Below, in pieces: positions 31,451 to 42,356 of a DNA stretch of 64,000 nucleotides. The notes beneath the pieces were generated by a model, which saw only the letters and a program-made list of their open reading frames with translations, did no database searches and was not told where the DNA came from. Source of the stretch: Dermanyssus gallinae (taxonomy: Eukaryota; Arthropoda; Arachnida; Mesostigmata; Dermanyssidae); NCBI GenBank assembly GCA_003439945.1, contig QVRM01000325.1:302501-366500 (forward strand), given 5' to 3'. Each line of letters starts with the position of its first letter. Position 1 is the first letter of the stretch. The translations under genes and the position numbers were made by a program.

Positions 31451-31459
31451 GCGCACGTA

Positions 31460-32260
31460 ATTCATTATCATCAGTGCTCGTTTGCATCTACACTCATAAG
31501 TCTCTATTAATCATTGCGAAGGGTACGGCGCATATCAGGCTGCTTCTCTCGAGTTTAATGTAATCTAAGTTGATTTCGGGCACTCAAGTTTACTATCATT
31601 ATCAATTTCCAAAACGAATGAATGACTCGTTCAATTCAACAACCGATACAAGCCGGACTCCACTAATGGAGACAAACTTTGTCAATTAGTGCTGGGTTCA
31701 GTATATACGCATATGATTTATGGTAGTGTTATAGCTTTTGTGTGGAGTGAACCGCGTTGTGCCACCTCAGGCAGGCGCATTCAAGCGGATTGGAGGGAGG
31801 CGTGTCATTCCCAATAACGCCCGAGTCCTCGTCCTGCATTATTTTCAGAGCGAGCGCGATTTGCCACAACCTAGGATAAATACAAAAAAAAAACGCAAGC
31901 GATTCGTTATTACGTGAGAACGTGGCAGAAACGGGAGTGTTCGTTGAGTATCCCTGTCATCATCATTGACAACTTACGTTCTATACTGGTTCATTGATAC
32001 TCGAGCCAAAAGCCACATTGATTGATCACGTCATTATAGACGGCCGCAGTTAATACTGGCATTGTGATAGCTTCCATTATCATCGCTTCTTACCAGAACA
32101 CGATTATACAAAGATTAGCGTCTCTTCATCTAGAGAGAAGGAAGAGGTCGGTACAATGCGGTCATACCGGCTAAGCAAATCAGTTACAAGGGCCGATGAA
32201 ACCGCTGCCGAAATATGTATCTATTAGTTAATCAATATAGGCTCTGAATAACAAAACAAG
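31460..32260. other. no feature recognised
   Basis: Ordinary sequence, no convincing frame. Confidence 0.35.
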
Positions 32261-32263
32261 AAT

Positions 32264-32292
32264 TATATATAATATATATATATATATATACA

Positions 32293-32365
<73 letters not shown>

Positions 32366-32378
32366 ATACATATATGTA

Positions 32379-32430
<52 letters not shown>

Positions 32431-32456
32431 TGTGTATATATATATATATATATACA

Positions 32457-32494
<38 letters not shown>

Positions 32495-32498
32495 TATC
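32264..32498. repeat. TA microsatellite with regular ACATATATGTA inserts
   Basis: About 235 bp of TA with the palindromic insert TACATATATGTATA recurring at about 32288, 32330, 32366 and 32453, plus one CACACATATATGTGTA variant near 32420. This gives higher-order structure. Confidence 0.93.
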
Positions 32499-32860
32499 AA
32501 ATAAAGTCGTCTTGATTATATTATTAAATTACCTGTTGTTGTCGTCGTTGTTGTGGTTGTTGCTTTTATCGTTTCTGTTATTTGCTGTTGCTACTGCTGC
32601 TGCGTCTGCTACAATTATAAAATTGTAGCAACAAACATCAACAACAACAACAACAATTGTGGACGTGTATACGTTGCTGTTAGCGCAGTAGCCACCGGAA
32701 TTGAGAACGCTTCTTACTTCCGCGGATAAGCGGAAGGTCCTACGTGTAACAACACAGAAAGAGCCACTACTTAAACTGGGTCATCAGTTAAGGTCGACCG
32801 ACGTGTTACGCCATGGGTTATGTCCCGGAAACGCCGCAGCAGCAACAACAACAACAGAAA

Positions 32861-32892
<32 letters not shown>

Positions 32893-32920
32893 ACAGCAGC
32901 AACAACGACAACAACAACAA
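32499..32920. repeat. (GTT)n and (CAA/CAG)n low-complexity region
   Basis: GTT-rich (32530-32560), a small palindrome GCTACAATTATAAAATTGTAGC (about 32611-32632), CAA tract (32638-32655) and CAA/CAG tract (32837-32922). A 97-codon plus frame through it is a low-complexity artefact. Confidence 0.8.
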
Positions 32921-32936
32921 CAGTAGGTTTTCTTAC

Positions 32937-33071
32937 AGATCCAACGCCGTGCATTCCCACATTTCCCGCCGAGCATAAGGATAGCCGCCATTAGCATAGT
33001 CTTGGCTTCGTTGTTAGTGTCGTCATCGTAAGGCCAACCACAGCGCGTGCTGAAGAACTCGCGGAGGACAT
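32937..33071 (-). CDS. candidate internal coding exon, unknown product
   Basis: The acceptor CTTGCCATCTTCAG precedes 33071 and the donor GTAAGA follows 32937. The frame is open: VLREFFSTRCGWPYDDDTNN, EAKTMLMAAILMLGGKCGNA, RRWI. Third positions favour G and C. The length is 135 bp, a multiple of three, with both junctions in phase 1. No family is recognised and no partner exon was found. It sits beside a CAG/CAA tract that would be intronic. Confidence 0.38.
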
Positions 33072-33595
33072 CTGAAGATGGCAAGGTCACTCGTGCCGAT
33101 CAGCTAACAGTTGAAGTTGACGCCTAGTGACGGAGCCTTCCGCCGCTTTGCGTTAGCCTCTCAACAACCTACATCTTCTGACATTGAGCATAAGGTCGTC
33201 GTGAAATTCCACGATGCTCAGGAGTGTTGCAGGTGCACGAGGTGCTCTGGCCAGTGTGATAGATACCACGCCGCAGCATGTCCTGCAGTCCAGTCAATAG
33301 CTGAGCTAGCACCCAATGACGTGAAGGAAGCACTAGTTGTGTCTGATGTATATGTTTAAAATTTTACCCAACCTGGGTGTTAATAAACCATAATAAAGTC
33401 GTCGTGCAGAGGGCAACACCAGCTAGTAAGCCATAATTCTCTCTTTGTCTCTCTCTCGCTCAAGGATTTATATTATTCTTCTTCGCGCTTGCTCATACAA
33501 AGCGTGTTGAAATACGCTCGCTTCGGGAATACACCAATAATTTCGCACAGACAATTACCGACCACATCAACGAGATGAGAGTGGCTTTCCTATAT

Positions 33596-33597
<2 letters not shown>
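33072..33597. other. no convincing feature
   Basis: An 82-codon plus-strand frame at 33111-33359 has a CCRCTRCSGQC cysteine cluster but no other support. Confidence 0.3.

Positions 33598-33635
<38 letters not shown>
33598..33635. repeat. (TA)n microsatellite
   Basis: TA run, preceded and followed by the sequence TATGTTTA. Confidence 0.95.
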
Positions 33636-33638
<3 letters not shown>

Positions 33639-33639
33639 T

Positions 33640-34195
33640 AAGTAACATATATATACATATTGCTTTCTTTTGTCTTCATTAGCAGGATAAAGGAGTGTAA
33701 GTCAAATAAGACACACTGTTTTAATTATAATAATAATTGTCACAGCAAACGTATGTCACTTGTGCGTCGTGTGACTATGTGTTAAAGGTATTTACAATGG
33801 CACCGAACTCACGCCACAATGCTGAAGTTACAAACTCGTTGTATCATTCGTTTCAGTATTAGATAATATGTGCTTACAAAACAGCGAACTACATAGGTAA
33901 TCGTGTATGATAGTCCTGCGGGACAGACTTCTTGTGAACTCGTCTCACCACACGGAACTACTGCATTAACTAGATGTGCCGCATTGTTGCTTTGGAAGCC
34001 TAATTACACCTGGTTGGACAACTTAATTAGGTTAATTGCGCAATTTGTAGAATCGGCGCTAATTTGTGACAAGTGTCGCTAGTTTTGTTAACGATCAAGC
34101 ACACTACAATGATCTCTATGGCAGCGGAGACACGCTAAGTCACAATATTTACAGACACACCGACCATTTGGTTCGTGGTAACTCTCGACCCAACA
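33640..34195. other. no feature recognised
   Basis: AT-rich sequence without frames. Confidence 0.35.
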
Positions 34196-34199
34196 GCAT

Positions 34200-34380
34200 G
34201 TAATAAGAGCCCTGCAAAAAAGTCATGATATAGCCTGGATCGTTCTGAACAGATACTTTTCTACTTTCCGCTTATAATTTCGCCATATATATACAACCAG
34301 CGAAATTATAAGCGGATAATATAAAAGTATCTGTTGAGAACAAACCTGGCTATATCATAATTTTCTGTAAGACTTTTACT

Positions 34381-34382
<2 letters not shown>
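34200..34382. mobile_element. MITE-like foldback, ~83-bp inverted repeats
   Basis: The arm 34200-34283 (GTAATAAGAG ... CGCTTATAATTTCGC) is mirrored by 34300-34382 (GCGAAATTATAAGCGG ... CTTTTACTAC) with several mismatches and a 16-bp centre CATATATATACAACCA. A TA microsatellite abuts the right side. No coding capacity. Confidence 0.85.

Positions 34383-34383
<1 letters not shown>

Positions 34384-34441
<58 letters not shown>
34384..34441. repeat. (TA)n microsatellite
   Basis: Uninterrupted TA run of 58 bp. Confidence 0.97.
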
Positions 34442-34444
<3 letters not shown>

Positions 34445-35164
34445 CACAACATCAATTTTGCATTATCTGTTAGACTCATCTTGTTAGAGCAAATAGGCTT
34501 AACAAGCACTTGTAAAATCATTACGCAACGACATCACACTCGTTGGCCTCCATAAGCTGGATTTGAAAGTCATGTTGTTTAGATGATATTTTCAAGAATT
34601 TGTTTTATTACTTGCACTGCAGCCGCGTATCAATTTGGCCCAATTCCGTCCTACGGATAAACAGCTATTCGAAATCAACTTTTGGATTCGAAGAAATGTT
34701 GTAACGACTTATTTTCTCTCGCGCACGTTATTTTGTAGCGTCTGGAAGCAGGCGAAACTGTCGACTCTGTGCGATTCCGAGTAAAACTGCACATAGGAGT
34801 GCACTAACCCGACATTGGTATATTAGCGGTAGCTTTGCGCCTGGAGCGATACCAACAAGGATGAAGAACATAATCTGTGAGGGCTGTTTCCCCGCGTTTT
34901 CTTTCTCGTTACACTCTTGCGCTAATCTCTAGGGGTCAGGATGACCTTGAAGGCACAATACCAGAAAATCCGTAGCATGACCTCAACCAGTGTCTAATCG
35001 TCCGCTAGATCAAAGACTAGCATCTGACGCTTGCCGACTCTAACAGACTATAACCGACCAACTGCGTTGAATTTATAAACGCGTATATGGACCTGGCGAC
35101 AATTTAGATTGAAATTTGCAGACTACCACAAACGCACTGCAGTTACTTGGCACTAACATGCTAG

Positions 35165-35167
<3 letters not shown>
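34442..35167. other. no feature recognised
   Basis: No frame or repeat family. A TA run follows at 35168-35200. Confidence 0.35.
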
Positions 35168-35202
<35 letters not shown>

Positions 35203-35359
35203 CACTGATTATTCCACAAACGATCTTCTTGTCAAAATAAGTATTTCGTTTTTCTTTGAAACGTTCGATAACTCGGTCGGCCAGAGATATTGATGTACGA
35301 ATATTGTGGCGTATCCTGGACTTGATAACAAAAAAGCGGTTGAGCTATACGAGCCCACT

Positions 35360-35545
35360 ATTATTATTGATTATTATTATTGCATGTTAAACAGTGTTGT
35401 AGTTGTGAATGTGAGGTCTGAACGTATTATCTCAGTTATTTTAAGGATTCATCTTACGCTGCTTAGTTTCGTTGATCGGACGACAACCGGCAACGCCGTG
35501 AAGCATTATATATATTCTTCTAAATTATAATAAAAATATGGATCT
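35360..35545 (-). mobile_element. LINE 3' end fragment with ATT-rich tail
   Basis: The plus-strand text GCATGTTAAACAGTG and GTGAGGTCTGAACGTATTAT matches 52670-52705 (ACATGTTAAATAATG and GTGAGGTCTGAACGTATTAT). ATT-rich sequence bounds it on both sides (35357-35380 and 35548-35631). Confidence 0.65.
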
Positions 35546-35547
35546 AA

Positions 35548-35549
35548 CA

Positions 35550-35617
<68 letters not shown>

Positions 35618-35631
35618 CATTATTATTATTT
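35548..35631. repeat. (ATT)n array
   Basis: ATT repeat with one ATC unit. Confidence 0.95.
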
Positions 35632-35639
35632 TACGAAAA

Positions 35640-36199
35640 CGATATTTTAATGACGCTATTTCAATTGTGATTATAAAGTATAAACGTGTAAGCTTTTTTT
35701 CATAGAATTATTATTAGTAAACAAAGTAAGCATACGAGTCTACTGCTGGGCACCGTTTTGAGCATGTTACTGAAGGTTTGAATTGTTTCTTGCTGCCAGA
35801 TGATGTTTGTTTACGCTACTTCTTTTAGTGCAGTAATGCTGCGTTGTTAACGTGTAACGACGACAAACACGGCGGCGGCGGTGGCGGCTGTGGTGGTGGT
35901 AAAATCAAAAACAAGAACAAGTACAACAACAGCGTAAGAACACATACTTTAACAACAACAACAACAACGACCATAACAACAACAGTGCGTCAAAGTCTCA
36001 AGAGCGCCACGGAGCGACGCTCCGAGGGGCGAAGGCCACGCTGACCTTGAACAAACACTGCGCAGCTATCGGATGCTCCCGGCGTAACCATCACCACCAT
36101 CATCATCACCACAATCACCACACACCTGGTCGGCGACGAAGTCATCATCAGCGACTTCGACAACTGGGGCCGAAGTGCTACCCAGACGGTCGCACGACT
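35640..36199. other. no convincing gene; short GGC, CAA and CAT tracts
   Basis: GGC-rich (35870-35900), CAA (35952-35983) and CAC/CAT-rich (36088-36120) low-complexity patches. The 66- and 83-codon frames over them are not credible. Confidence 0.4.
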
Positions 36200-36241
36200 G
36201 CATATATATATAATATATATATATAGATTATAATAAAACAA

Positions 36242-36273
<32 letters not shown>

Positions 36274-36560
36274 ATAAACAAATATATATATATTAATTAT
36301 TATATATATATTATATATATTTCTAATATATTATAATAAAATTTATATATATATATATGTATATATATCTATATATATATATATATGCAATTTATATATA
36401 ATATAATATCTATCTATTTTACATATATATATAATATAATATATCTCTATATATATACATATATAATATATCTAAATATTTATCATCTATAATCCATCTA
36501 TCGATCTAATATATATATCTATATAGCTATCTATATATTTCATATCTTCTCTATTCTATA

Positions 36561-36617
<57 letters not shown>
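36200..36617. repeat. TA-rich satellite-like tract, 400 bp
   Basis: An imperfect TA tract with AATAT and CTATC variants grades into a pure TA run at 36563-36617. Confidence 0.93.
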
Positions 36618-36621
<4 letters not shown>

Positions 36622-36690
36622 GAAGCTTATTGACGCCTGTCCCCCTATAACGTATGTTGTTGATTTCACCAGCTTCGGTGAGTATAGCGC

Positions 36691-36875
36691 GTCGAGCCCG
36701 GCGGTGGCGTGATGGGTGCATTCGTGTGCGCCTCACGACCGGAGGAGACACTACATAGGTGCACGGGTTCGATCCACACTGTTGCGCGTTCGTCTTTACG
36801 GCGCATTTTACGCAGCAATGCGAACGCAACCATTGGATGTTAACTGTTGGCTGAGGGTCAGCCCGAAGAAGTTTA
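36691..36875 (+). mobile_element. tRNA-derived SINE, family A, copy 2 (with target-site duplication)
   Basis: The A box TGGCGTGATGGG (36705-36716) and a perfect B box GGTTCGATCC (36766-36775) form a polymerase III promoter at tRNA spacing. The 185-bp element is bounded by a perfect 14-bp direct repeat GGTGAGTATAGCGC at 36677-36690 and 36876-36889. That is the target-site duplication left by LINE-driven insertion. The body after the B box aligns with the copy at 3041-3251. Confidence 0.95.
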
Positions 36876-36889
36876 GGTGAGTATAGCGC

Positions 36890-37053
36890 AGTAATACGAA
36901 CCCACGGACAAAGACCCAATTGTCTTCTTTGCCCGAACAGGAAGCCTGGAGTTTAGGCTTTTCGCGCACGATACTATATACCTGGACGGGCACTAATTTG
37001 CCGAAAATCTAACATTTTTGGAATGAACATGAGTGTATATAGATATAGTGCGT

Positions 37054-37057
<4 letters not shown>
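36890..37057. other. no feature recognised
   Basis: Short spacer between the SINE and the next TA tract. Confidence 0.35.
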
Positions 37058-37087
<30 letters not shown>

Positions 37088-37089
<2 letters not shown>

Positions 37090-38063
37090 AGGGTTTCCAT
37101 AACTGTATGTACTTAATTTAAGGTTTGGTAGAGCTCGGCGAGAAAATGATTTTTTCCCAAATGGAAGAAGGGGCGGAAGCGTCTTGTTTAGGAGTAAGGA
37201 TGAAATTTTTAGAAGTAGCTATTCTGCATTTTTTCTCCTACATAATTTTACAAAATATGCGTTTGCAGGTTAACCAGTCAACACATGAAGGAACCGATCA
37301 TACCGGCATATTAGGCAGAACGTTTTGCATAATCTGAATGATACCCGACGCAGGCCAACAAATAGCGATAAACGAATAGCGGTTTTAAGGAAAAATCGAT
37401 ATGTTGTTGTGTTTTACGTTGAAGTTTTGACGTGTAGAACCGTAACATTTTACCATTACGACTAAAAATGTACGCCCAAAAACCCTTTTTTTTCAACAAA
37501 AATCTCAAGCAATAGGAAATTTAATGCCCATCATTCAGAATCGTAACATTTTGCCAAGACGTTTCCGTCCCCTACTTTCATTGGGAAAACATATTTTCTT
37601 GCCGAATTCTACCAAATCTTAAAATATGTACCTAATATTCTGATACACTCTTGCTGAGGCAGGCCAAAGTGCTAGCAAGTATGCCTGTCCTCACTTTCGA
37701 TATGGCGGCAACTACGTAACGCTGCACTATCACTTTGGTACGAAAATGATAGGCATACGATTTGCTATTACCTGAGAATAGTCTTTTGAGCGTACATTTT
37801 TGGTGGTAATAGCAAAATTTTACGGTTCTGCGAGTGAAAGCTTTAGCGTACGACATAACAACATATCGAGTTTTTCTGACTTTCCTTAATCCCGCTATTC
37901 GCCTTTCGCCGCTAGCGTTGGGTGTCATTATGCAGAACACGCCAAACACGCCTGTATGATCGGTTCCCTCATGCGTTGGCTGGTTCTTCTGCAAACGTAG
38001 ATTTTGCACAACTTTGTAAGAGAAAAGAAGGCAGAATAGCTACTTTTGCAAAATTCATCTCAT
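37088..38063. mobile_element. family E foldback transposon, right end lost
   Basis: The left end CAAGGGTTTCC follows a TA run. GCTCGGCGAGAAAATG, GCGTCTTGTTTAGGAGTAAG and ACCGATCATACCGGC match the family E arm at 14905. The inverted arm reappears at about 37850-38063 (ATGATCGGTTCC, TTTTGCAAAATTCATC) but stops about 100 bp short of the expected end, where a TA/GTAT microsatellite begins. Internal inverted end-like sequence at 37530-37640 is also shared with the 14905 element. Confidence 0.8.
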
Positions 38064-38122
38064 CCTATATATGTATGTATATATAGAAAAAATATATATA
38101 TATGTATATGTATAAATATATG

Positions 38123-38170
<48 letters not shown>

Positions 38171-38310
38171 TAGAAAATATTGTGATGATTTATTTATCAA
38201 TTACAATACGTTTGCACACTCGGCAGTGCTCGCCTTCATATATCCTGTTCGACTGCATATATATATAAATCTATACATATAAATATGTATATATAAATAA
38301 ATATATATAA

Positions 38311-38401
<91 letters not shown>

Positions 38402-38425
38402 CATATATATATATATATATAAATC

Positions 38426-38456
<31 letters not shown>
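38064..38456. repeat. TA-rich microsatellites around a short unique island
   Basis: TA/GTA repeats at 38064-38175, a unique island 38176-38255, then TA repeats 38256-38456 with regular TAAATA interruptions. The unique island (AATTACAATACGTTTGCACA, GGCAGTGCTCGCC) recurs inverted at 55995-56050, also beside TA. Confidence 0.85.
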
Positions 38457-38460
<4 letters not shown>

Positions 38461-38469
38461 CGACGACAA

Positions 38470-38775
38470 CAGTGGCAGTAGTAGCAGCGGTAATTACCGA
38501 CGGCAACGTTCCGTCAGTTACGGACTGACTTTATGAGCGACGTCATCATCTCCACTGTGGCATCATCAGATCATCAACATCATCTTCAGGTCAAGCCAGA
38601 GTAAAGTCACCCGCTGACAGGGAGGCAGGCCTCCATTCGCATTGCAGCACAGCAACGAGGCATCGTGACTACGGCGAGAACAATAACAACGTCACAACAG
38701 CAGCAGCAGCAGCATCGGAACACGTGCAAGGCCACACCACTACATCACTAAATTTCCCTCGCTCACAAGTTTCAT

Positions 38776-38780
<5 letters not shown>
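38470..38780. other. no convincing gene
   Basis: Contains a short CAG tract (38697-38715). No frame. Confidence 0.35.

Positions 38781-38872
<92 letters not shown>
38781..38872. repeat. (TA)n microsatellite
   Basis: TA run of about 92 bp with one CATA interruption. Confidence 0.96.
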
Positions 38873-38874
<2 letters not shown>

Positions 38875-39135
38875 CATTTCCCATTTGCATTTTGCTTCTT
38901 ATCTCTCTCCATCTCTCGCCGTAGTATTGCTCAGAGTGCTCTATCTCTGCTGCTCCTCTTTTCTTTGTTTTTTGTCTATCTTCATTCTGTGCTCCGTGGG
39001 CGCCTCTCTACACTACTAGGCCTACTACTACTACTACTAACTATTACTACTACTACTACTGCTGCTACTACTACATGAGAGAAAGTCTGTCGATCTTTCT
39101 GCATCCGACCGCGACCAGCAACCAACCAGTCGCCA

Positions 39136-39240
39136 TGAGCGAGCAGGCTACCAAAACTACAACTATGCAGTCTCAGACGTCACCGCACAGCCAGGCAGAC
39201 ACGCGACGAGGCGACCTGCGTACTTTGCCTCGATCTAGTT
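39136..39240 (+). other. 35-residue small ORF with good start context
   Basis: ATG in the context GTCGCCATGAGCG opens a frame MSEQATKTTTMQSQTSPHSQ that stops at TAG near 39240. It is hydrophilic and Ser/Thr/Gln-rich, with no homology recognised. It could be chance or a leader ORF. A TAC/TGC-rich tract lies just upstream (39019-39073). Confidence 0.15.
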
Positions 39241-39334
39241 AGTATCCATCCATCCGGCCAGCTTTTTAACTCTGAGAAAGGCCATTTTGCCAGCGAATCT
39301 GTGGAAGAAACGTTGTCGATATGACGACGAGCAT

Positions 39335-39571
39335 GACGACAACAACAACAACAACAACAACAGCAACAGCGACCACAACAACAATCACAACCACAACAGC
39401 AACAACAACAACGACAACACCAACTACAAAAACAACAACAACAAGGACAACAACAGCGACCACAACAACAATCACAACCACAACAGCAACAACGACAACA
39501 ACTACAAAAACAAAAACAACAACAACAGCAACAACAACAGCAACAACAACAACAACAACAACAACGGGAGC

Positions 39572-39606
<35 letters not shown>

Positions 39607-39960
39607 CGACAGCAACAACAACAATAGCACCAACAACAATGACAACAACAACAACAAAAACAACAACGACAGCATCAACAACGACAACAAAAACAACAAC
39701 GACAGCATCAACAACGACAACAACAACAACAACGACAGCATCAACAACGATTAACAACAGCAACAATAACAGCAACAATAATACGAACAACAACGACAAC
39801 AACAACAGCATCAACAACAACAACGATAACAACAGCAACAACAACGACAACAACAACAACAACAGCATCAACAACAACAACGATAACAACAGCAACAACA
39901 ACAACGGGCCCAACAACAACGCATCAACAACGACAACGCCTGCAGTCGCAGCAGCAGCAG
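39335..39960. repeat. 620-bp CAA/CAG/CGA array with higher-order units
   Basis: Nearly all triplets are AAC, AGC, GAC, AAA or ATC variants, so all three frames on each strand stay open for hundreds of codons. Longer units recur: ACGACAGCATCAACA repeats at about 36-39 bp spacing (39665-39750), and AACAACAACGATAACAACAG recurs about 70 bp apart (39820 and 39885). ACAGCGACCACAACAACAAT occurs near 39367 and 39451. Apparent proteins here are artefacts. Confidence 0.93.
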
Positions 39961-39999
39961 CAGTAGCAGAAACAGCAGCGCGGTAATCTACGGGGACGT

Positions 40000-40256
40000 C
40001 GACACAGCGTGGAAAATTCGAGATTTCTCGGCTCGCGTTTTACGGCGGGCGGAGGCGCGCCGCCACACCTGTGTGCGTCTGTCTGTCTGTCTGTAGCGGC
40101 CACCGCCACCACCGCACCGCACAAGGCGTAGTGCGTCGTTACCGTCCGAACCGGTATGCCGCCTGCCTCCTGACTCGGCTCCCTCTGGCCGGACGAATTC
40201 GCGAAGAAAGGAGACGCACGTGTTTGTAGTCAGTCTCTATAATCAGCTTAATTGTT
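40000..40256. other. GC-rich island, no gene assigned
   Basis: GC-rich (GGCGGGCGGAGGCGCGCCGC) with a GTCT tetranucleotide run at 40078-40096. It could be promoter sequence, but no adjacent exon is identified. Confidence 0.3.
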
Positions 40257-40283
40257 ATGTATATATATATGTATATATATATG

Positions 40284-40320
<37 letters not shown>
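40257..40320. repeat. (TA)n microsatellite with GTATG
   Basis: TA runs with TATG interruptions. Confidence 0.95.
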
Positions 40321-40323
<3 letters not shown>

Positions 40324-40752
40324 AAGCACAGTTTATTGTACTCCTAATGGGGCGTAATATGTTTGTTTACATATATATATATAAGCATATAGTCAGCTTA
40401 ACTAACTACAATCTGTTCCAGCCGTAAAAACTAAAATGTGGGCGGCAAAGCGCTGGTGTTTTGATTTAAAACATGCAAAATAAACGTGTATTTTCTTTAA
40501 CATCTTTTAACAATGTGTAACATATTTTAGTTTATTTTTATTTTACGGTAAGGCTGACATATTGGGGTTATGGGTAAAAGACAACATCTGGCGACGCTGG
40601 ACACCTGCCACATGCAGGCAGTAGCCTATCCTTTTGGGATAGCTTTTGACGACATTTTGGCACACCTCGTGGACTATCTCGGCAGTTATTTCGCGAATAC
40701 GATAATCGTTTAGCTTAGGGATTGATTAGGGGCATCCCTGTAAAGGCGGCAG

Positions 40753-41097
40753 TTACAAAACCGCATAAAAAGGTCCAAGTGGTTCAAATTCAACGATCTT
40801 TTCGGTCAGCCTATGTCTATTTTTGCGGATATAACACGGCCAGGAAATCTTACGCGGAGCAGCCATCGATCGCTGCACCCGCTCTGTGACTTGTGAACCC
40901 ATCTTGTTGAGACCACATGTCGTACACATCCACTCTGTCCAACTCCGACCACAAAAATTCTGAATCATGTCCCGGCATCGCTCGCTGTTGGGGGTTGCAG
41001 TCTCTAAACGGTCGCCCAATTCTTCCCAATAATAGCCCATTCCCATCCCAAACCCGCACCAACGATATTGACTTTTGTGTGTGTGTATTTTAAACAC
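40753..41097 (-). pseudogene. possible transposase C-terminal remnant
   Basis: A 114-codon minus-strand frame reads WEELGDRLETATPNSERCRD, then SWTEWMCTTCGLNKMGSQVT, then ERVQRSMAAPRK. The pattern W.ELG.RL...P.....L.....EW.......L..SM..R resembles the end of Tc1/mariner-type DDE transposases. No catalytic motif or terminal repeat is seen nearby. Confidence 0.3.
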
Positions 41098-41099
41098 AA

Positions 41100-41730
41100 A
41101 ATTACTTTTTTTTTAACATAAAATGGGTGTGTTGCTCAATTTATCCTGAGCATACGGGAATTATTTCCAGTAAACGCACTCCTGCAAGAAGAACGCGACC
41201 ACTCGACAAATAGCCGTAGATAGAGCACTATTTGAATTTGCGTTTACCCACTTGGCCAAATTTCTGTGGGTAATGTACTTGTTCCAGGATCATTCTTCAT
41301 TTTCGGAGCCCTAAATGCGACTTTTTTTTTTCGTTTTGCCTCCACCTATATTTAGTTAAGGTGAAATTTGGCTTCATCGGAGAAAAAAAGAAAGACTGGC
41401 CACCGCTGCCAGCAGCCGTTTTGTAAGAACTTTTTACAGAAGAAAAAGAAAAAACACACATTGCTTTGTCACGGAATATACCCTAGATAGTCTCTTATCA
41501 AACTCCGCGCGAGTGGTTTCGTTTGCAGGTTCGCCCAAAACAAATGGCAAGGAACTCAGAGCACCAGCTTCCACTCTAGAATAAAAAAAAATCAGAAGTT
41601 TTTTCCCATCCAGTAATACTGTTGCTGCAGCTCCTTCTGTTTTTACTGACGGTTCTAACACCGCGACTGGCTGTGTTTAATTCAGTTCCTAGAGAACTAC
41701 AAGTTGCCACGACCGATATAGAGAGGACTG
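41100..41730. other. no feature recognised
   Basis: Short frames without motifs. Confidence 0.35.
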
Positions 41731-41731
41731 T

Positions 41732-41795
41732 GGATATTATATATTTCCTATTAATTTCACCGACCGGTGAAGTAAATAGGAAACATATGATATCC
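41732..41795. repeat. 31-bp inverted repeat
   Basis: GGATATTATATATTTCCTAT (from 41732) and its mirror ending ATATGATATCC at 41795 meet at CACCGACCGGTG, with about four mismatches and a one-base gap tolerated. The spacer is 2 bp. Confidence 0.88.
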
Positions 41796-41949
41796 ATCGA
41801 CTTCACCCACCGACTAACTAGAGCTAAAGGGTCATCGTCGATCGTGAGCATGTTAAACTGATGTTACTATATCGACAGGTAAACCGACATTGCTCGTTAC
41901 ACATTGATTGGTCATAAGCTTGAGAAGAAAAGAGGGATGCAAAAATTAC

Positions 41950-42020
41950 GAAGCAGCAGCAGCAGCAGCAACAACAACATCAATAACAATATTCACCTCA
42001 ACATCAACAACTACAACAAC
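41950..42020. repeat. CAG/CAA low-complexity tract
   Basis: AGC then AAC and ATC triplets, similar in style to the array at 39335. Confidence 0.9.
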
Positions 42021-42189
42021 ATTCACAATAAGAACTAAAATGAAAATAAAAATAGAACACATATTTGTAGATGAGATGGACAAGCGGGCAAGAGGACGAA
42101 ATACAGAAACCAGCTACAACAACAAGATTGCCAGATTGGAGTAGAATGTAGGAGTTGGTGCAACACCACTCTCATGGATTCGAAGCAAT

Positions 42190-42356
42190 GCCTACGCAGT
42201 TACCGATCCCTGGGGGTGGGGGGGGGGGGGGGAAGCGGGTTTACTGGGTTTGCGAGTCCCAGACTAGTCACCATGGCTGGGGTGGCGCATGTCCGTCTGG
42301 ATTCCCGTAATCCCCCAAAGTAATGCTGAGAGGTTTCAGCAGTAAAAAAAAAAAAA
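42190..42356 (+). mobile_element. SINE family D copy with poly(A) tail
   Basis: A G-rich run (42211-42232) is followed by a B-box-like GGTTTGCGAGTCC, then CCAGACTAGTCACCATGG, GGTGGCGCATG and AATGCTGAGAGGTTTCAGCA. It ends in 13 A (42344-42356) that run into a CAA tract. The order of a G run, B-box-like block and CCAGAC parallels family B. Other copies are at 13335-13450, 4240-4335 and a tail at 44943-44972. Confidence 0.75.

Noticed and set aside
32228..32628. Tyr-Ile repeat proteins.
   Set aside because: Translation of TA microsatellite.
36691..36780. Possible genuine tRNA gene (A and B boxes present).
   Set aside because: No complete cloverleaf can be folded, the sequence is repeated at 3041, and it is framed by a target-site duplication, so it is a SINE.
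39266..39986. Long frames of 155-221 codons on both strands (poly-Leu/Val, poly-Asn, poly-Thr).
   Set aside because: They are translations of the CAA/CAG/CGA array. Several frames are open together and the composition is purely that of the repeat.
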